Below are positions 6,000-8,058 of a stretch of 8,058 nucleotides of DNA, in pieces; the first letter of the stretch is position 1; every line of letters begins with the position of its first letter. Source of the stretch: Acetobacteraceae bacterium (GTDB lineage: Bacteria > Pseudomonadota > Alphaproteobacteria > Acetobacterales > Acetobacteraceae). Made by a program: the position numbers and the translations under genes. The DNA lies in the NCBI GenBank assembly GCA_030039695.1, contig JASHVB010000238.1, positions 1 to 8,058 of the forward strand. Reading direction: 5' to 3'. Under the pieces are notes generated by a model. That model did no database searches and was not told the origin of the DNA. It was given only the letters and a program-made list of their open reading frames with translations.

Positions 6000-6803
6000 A
6001 TGTCCGAAATCTACACCGAAGAAGCCGGCCCGATCCTGCAGATCGAGAACCGCGACCATATCCGCGTGCTGACGATCAACCGCCCGCATCGCATGAATGC
6101 GATCTCACCGGAGCTGTCCGACGCGCTGATCGAGGCCTTCGTTGACGCGAACTCGGACGACACGGTGCGTGCTGTGGTGCTCACCGGCGTCGGCGACCGT
6201 GCTTTCTGCGCAGGAGCTGACCTGAAAGCCCGCAAGGACGAGGACGCTGCCGGCAAGCCTTTCCAGCCCCTACTGTCGCGCGTGCACCGCTATCTATTTG
6301 AAGTCGTTCTCGAAACATTCAAGCCCACCATCGCCGCACTCAACGGCCCCGCCGTGGCTGGCGGGTGCGAACTGGCACTGGCGTGCGACATACGGATCGG
6401 CGCGGAGCATGCAAGGCTTGGACTGCCAGAAGCAAAACGGGGAAAGGGGGCGCATTTCGCCAATGTACTGCTGCCGCGGCTCGTGCCAATGGGGATCGCG
6501 CTCGAGATGCTATACCTTGGCGAATACATCGACATGAAAGAGGCGCGGAGCTGGGGCTTGGTGAACCGCATCGTGCCAAAGGGCCAGGCACTGGCCCAAG
6601 CGGTACGTATGGCGGAAGCGATCTCTGAGAACGCACCGGTGACGATACGTCGGATGAAGGAGACGGCGGTGAAGGCGTCGGGGCTGCCGATGCCCGCGGC
6701 GCTACGGCTGAACGAGGGAATCAGCCCGTACCAGAGCGAGGACCGGGTCGAAGGCGTGCGGGCGTACGTGGAAAAGCGAAAGCCGGTCTGGAAAGGACGG
6801 TGA
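6000..6803 (+). CDS. Enoyl-CoA hydratase/isomerase family protein (crotonase)
   Basis: A 267-residue crotonase-fold enzyme acting on a CoA thioester, presumably a soluble hexamer or trimer as in the family. The oxyanion-hole motifs are visible: AFCAGADLKARK (68-79) and NGPAVAGGCELALACD (115-130). Both catalytic glutamates of classical hydratases appear to be present, E124 in GGCEL and E144 in LGLPEAKRG. The usual GGTQRL after the second Glu is replaced by GKGAHFANVLLPRLVP (148-163), so this is not a standard beta-oxidation FadB-type hydratase. GGAG 7 bases before ATG 6000 supports the start. It is divergent from the CoA-ligase operon across 236 bases, the arrangement of a ligase and hydratase acting in sequence on the same acyl-CoA. 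Hydratase, dehydratase, isomerase and hydratase-lyase (FerB type) activities are all possible. Confidence 0.93.
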   Translation: MSEIYTEEAGPILQIENRDHIRVLTINRPHRMNAISPELSDALIEAFVDANSDDTVRAVVLTGVGDRAFCAGADLKARKDEDAAGKPFQPLLSRVHRYLFEVVLETFKPTIAALNGPAVAGGCELALACDIRIGAEHARLGLPEAKRGKGAHFANVLLPRLVPMGIALEMLYLGEYIDMKEARSWGLVNRIVPKGQALAQAVRMAEAISENAPVTIRRMKETAVKASGLPMPAALRLNEGISPYQSEDRVEGVRAYVEKRKPVWKGR

Positions 6804-6836
6804 GGACACCCGGCCAAGCAGCGAGGGTGAGACTGG

Positions 6837-6868
6837 TACGGTCCTGCACGCAGCGGCTTCACACCGTA
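6837..6868. repeat. Inverted repeat after the crotonase gene
   Basis: TACGGT (6837-6842) and ACCGTA (6863-6868) are exact reverse complements. The short CTGC-AC-GCAG hairpin lies inside the 20-base loop. It sits 34 bases past the crotonase stop in the convergent gap and could be part of a transcription end signal, but no U-tract follows. Confidence 0.25.
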
Positions 6869-6884
6869 GTGCTTCGTATCGGTC

Positions 6885-6912
6885 CCGCCTCTCCCGCGGA
6901 GCGTGGGGGCGG
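6885..6912. terminator. Weak possible bidirectional terminator in the convergent gap
   Basis: CCGCC (6885-6889) pairs with GGCGG (6908-6912), extended by G-U pairs, immediately beside the stop codon of the LeuD-like gene. The position between convergent genes fits a shared terminator, but the stem is imperfect and there is no run of T on either strand. Rho-dependent ending is as likely. Confidence 0.2.
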
Positions 6913-7428
6913 TTATCGCGATGCGATCAGCCCCTGCCGTTCCATCACCGGCAGAATCCCCCCGCCCGTCATCAACGACAGCAGCATTTCCGGCACCGGC
7001 GTCACCCGTAGCACCTGACCGGTTCGCGGATTGCGCACCGTCCAGCCCGCAACCGATAGCTCCGCCTGGTCCCCCTCATCGAACGCTTTCGACACCCCCG
7101 AGCACTCGAGCGCGAGAAACCCGAAATTCACCGCATTGCGAAAGAACAGCCCGTTGATCGTCTCGGCGAGCAGGAATCCGACGCCGCAATTGCGTAGCGA
7201 GCGCGCGGCGGGACGCGACGAGCCCATGCCATAATTGAATCCGCCGACGATCGCGTCGCCCCGCTGCAGCTCGCGCAAGAACTCCGGCCGGGTACTGACG
7301 AATACCGCGGTCGCCTGTTCTTCAGGGCTGCGGGTCAGGAACGGCCCCGGCAACATCAAGTCCGTGTTAATGTTGTCGCCGAACTTCCACACTTTGCGCG
7401 CATGTAGCGCGCTGTTGCTGCCGCTCAT
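6913..7428 (-). CDS. Isopropylmalate dehydratase-like small subunit (LeuD/homoaconitase swivel domain)
   Basis: A 171-residue small subunit of the aconitase superfamily, the length of the short LeuD/HacB type rather than the roughly 200-residue enterobacterial LeuD. VWKFGDNINTDLMLPG (13-28) opens the swivel domain. YGMGSSRPAAR (66-76) carries the GSSR active-site segment with S70, S71 and R72, and LFFRNAVNFGFLALEC (94-109) follows. The loop that contacts the substrate side chain in relatives reads GPFLTR (28-33), unlike the YLRT or YLV-type loops described for archaeal homoaconitase and isopropylmalate isomerase, so leucine synthesis need not be its job. The start at 7428 has GGGAG 7 bases upstream and overlaps the large-subunit stop by ATGA (7425-7428). 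The frame is open to 7617, but that stretch is antisense-free overlap with the large subunit in another frame and is not family-like. It is convergent with the crotonase gene. Confidence 0.9.
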   Translation of the reverse strand: MSGSNSALHARKVWKFGDNINTDLMLPGPFLTRSPEEQATAVFVSTRPEFLRELQRGDAIVGGFNYGMGSSRPAARSLRNCGVGFLLAETINGLFFRNAVNFGFLALECSGVSKAFDEGDQAELSVAGWTVRNPRTGQVLRVTPVPEMLLSLMTGGGILPVMERQGLIASR

Positions 7429-8058
7429 GCCACATCTCCCTGGAAGAATTCGGCCGCCGAGGCGATGCGCCCCGCCAGTGCGGATGCTGCCACGGTCGCC
7501 GGCGACGCCATGTAGATCTTCGCCGACGGATCGCCCATGCGGCCTTTGAAGTTGCGCGTGCTGGCGGTGATGCAGGTCTCGTTCGGTCCGAGCGTGCCCA
7601 TGTGCCCGCCCCAGCACGCACCGCAGGTCGCCGGCGTAATCACCGCGCCGGCGTCGAGCAGTGCCTCAATGTACCCCGCCTTCAACGCAGCAGCATAGGT
7701 TGATTGCGTACCCGGCGTGACGATGAAGCGCGTGCCCTTTGCGACCTTGCGCCCGCGCACGATACGCGCCGCCACCGCCAGGTCGTCGAGCGTACCGTTC
7801 GCGCATGACCCGATGAACGCCTGGTCGACTTTGCGTCCCGCGACTTCGCTTATGGCGACTGATTGGTTCACCACCGCGTCGGGCAGCGCGACCAGCGGCT
7901 CGATCTTGTCCAGATCGATCGTGCGGCGGTCGGCATACAGCGCGTCGGCATCCGGCATGGTCGGATGGATCGCCGCGTCCGGATTGCGTTCCTTCATATA
8001 TCCCAGCAGCACGTCGTCGGGTTCGAACACGTTGAACTCCGACGACAGCTCAGTGCCC
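7425..8058 (-). CDS. Isopropylmalate dehydratase/homoaconitase-like large subunit (LeuC family), partial
   Basis: The C-terminal 210 residues of the [4Fe-4S] dehydratase large subunit. The frame is open through the right edge (it begins GTELSSEFN there), so the start codon lies outside the window. The GTG at 8030 is internal. The three cluster cysteines are visible: one in FIGSCANGTLDDL (codon 7803-7805) and a C-x-x-C pair in TCGACWGG (codons 7623-7625 and 7614-7616). TASTRNFKGRMGDPSAKIYM and ASPATVAASALAG follow, typical of LeuC/HacA. Together with the overlapping small subunit it should dehydrate and rehydrate a hydroxy-dicarboxylic acid, moving the hydroxyl to the neighbouring carbon. Candidates beyond 3-isopropylmalate include homocitrate-, citramalate- and dimethylmalate-type acids. 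The setting among catabolic genes, with no leuB in view, favours a catabolic role, but that is inference. Confidence 0.91.
   Translation of the reverse strand, partial: GTELSSEFNVFEPDDVLLGYMKERNPDAAIHPTMPDADALYADRRTIDLDKIEPLVALPDAVVNQSVAISEVAGRKVDQAFIGSCANGTLDDLAVAARIVRGRKVAKGTRFIVTPGTQSTYAAALKAGYIEALLDAGAVITPATCGACWGGHMGTLGPNETCITASTRNFKGRMGDPSAKIYMASPATVAASALAGRIASAAEFFQGDVA

Noticed and set aside
7429..7617. 63-residue N-terminal extension of the LeuD-like gene
   Set aside because: It overlaps the LeuC-like coding sequence in another frame, is not family-like, and a strong ribosome site with an ATGA overlap marks the start at 7428.
1..8058. CRISPR array, tRNA, insertion sequence or phage genes
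   Set aside because: I saw no regularly spaced repeats, tRNA-like cloverleaf, transposase or integrase motifs, or paired terminal repeats.

Overview
The window is GC-rich, densely coded DNA with Proteobacteria-like genes. Protein style (crotonase, ADP-forming CoA ligase, RuBisCO-like protein and isopropylmalate-dehydratase-like genes side by side, plus a CsbD-type stress protein) suggests a metabolically versatile soil or environmental bacterium. My best guess is a beta-proteobacterium of the Burkholderiales. No rRNA, tRNA or housekeeping marker is present, so that placement is inference only. I saw no tRNA, CRISPR array, transposase or integrase.

Layout from left to right. (1) 1-309, plus strand: a possible 22-residue lipoprotein-like ORF followed by a small CsbD-family protein. 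(2) 353-1405, minus strand: a D-2-hydroxyacid dehydrogenase of the D-isomer NAD-dependent family. (3) 1406-2174: about 770 bases without a convincing gene, holding short hairpins, a possible decayed reading frame and an AT-rich patch. (4) 2175-5763, minus strand: a tight operon read leftward, ADP-forming acyl-CoA synthetase, then a RuBisCO-like protein overlapping it by ATGA, then a one-domain cupin 5 bases further on. (5) 5764-5999: a divergent intergenic region with a perfect 11-bp inverted repeat and other hairpins. (6) 6000-6803, plus strand: an enoyl-CoA hydratase/isomerase (crotonase) gene. (7) 6804-6912: a convergent gap. (8) 6913 to the right edge, minus strand: a two-subunit aconitase-superfamily dehydratase (LeuD-like small subunit, then LeuC-like large subunit cut by the window edge), again joined by an ATGA overlap.

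Taken together this looks like a catabolic island for an organic acid. The CoA ligase would activate a carboxylic acid, and the crotonase would hydrate, dehydrate or isomerise a CoA thioester. The LeuCD-like enzyme would move a hydroxyl group on a branched hydroxy-dicarboxylate, and the D-2-hydroxyacid dehydrogenase would interconvert a 2-hydroxy and a 2-oxo acid. The unusual members are the RuBisCO-like protein, which keeps the general fold motifs but has lost residues needed for CO2 fixation, and its partner cupin. No known pathway I can name contains all of these steps. The RuBisCO-like protein coupled to a CoA ligase and a cupin is the best candidate for undescribed biochemistry here. The substrate cannot be read from the sequence.
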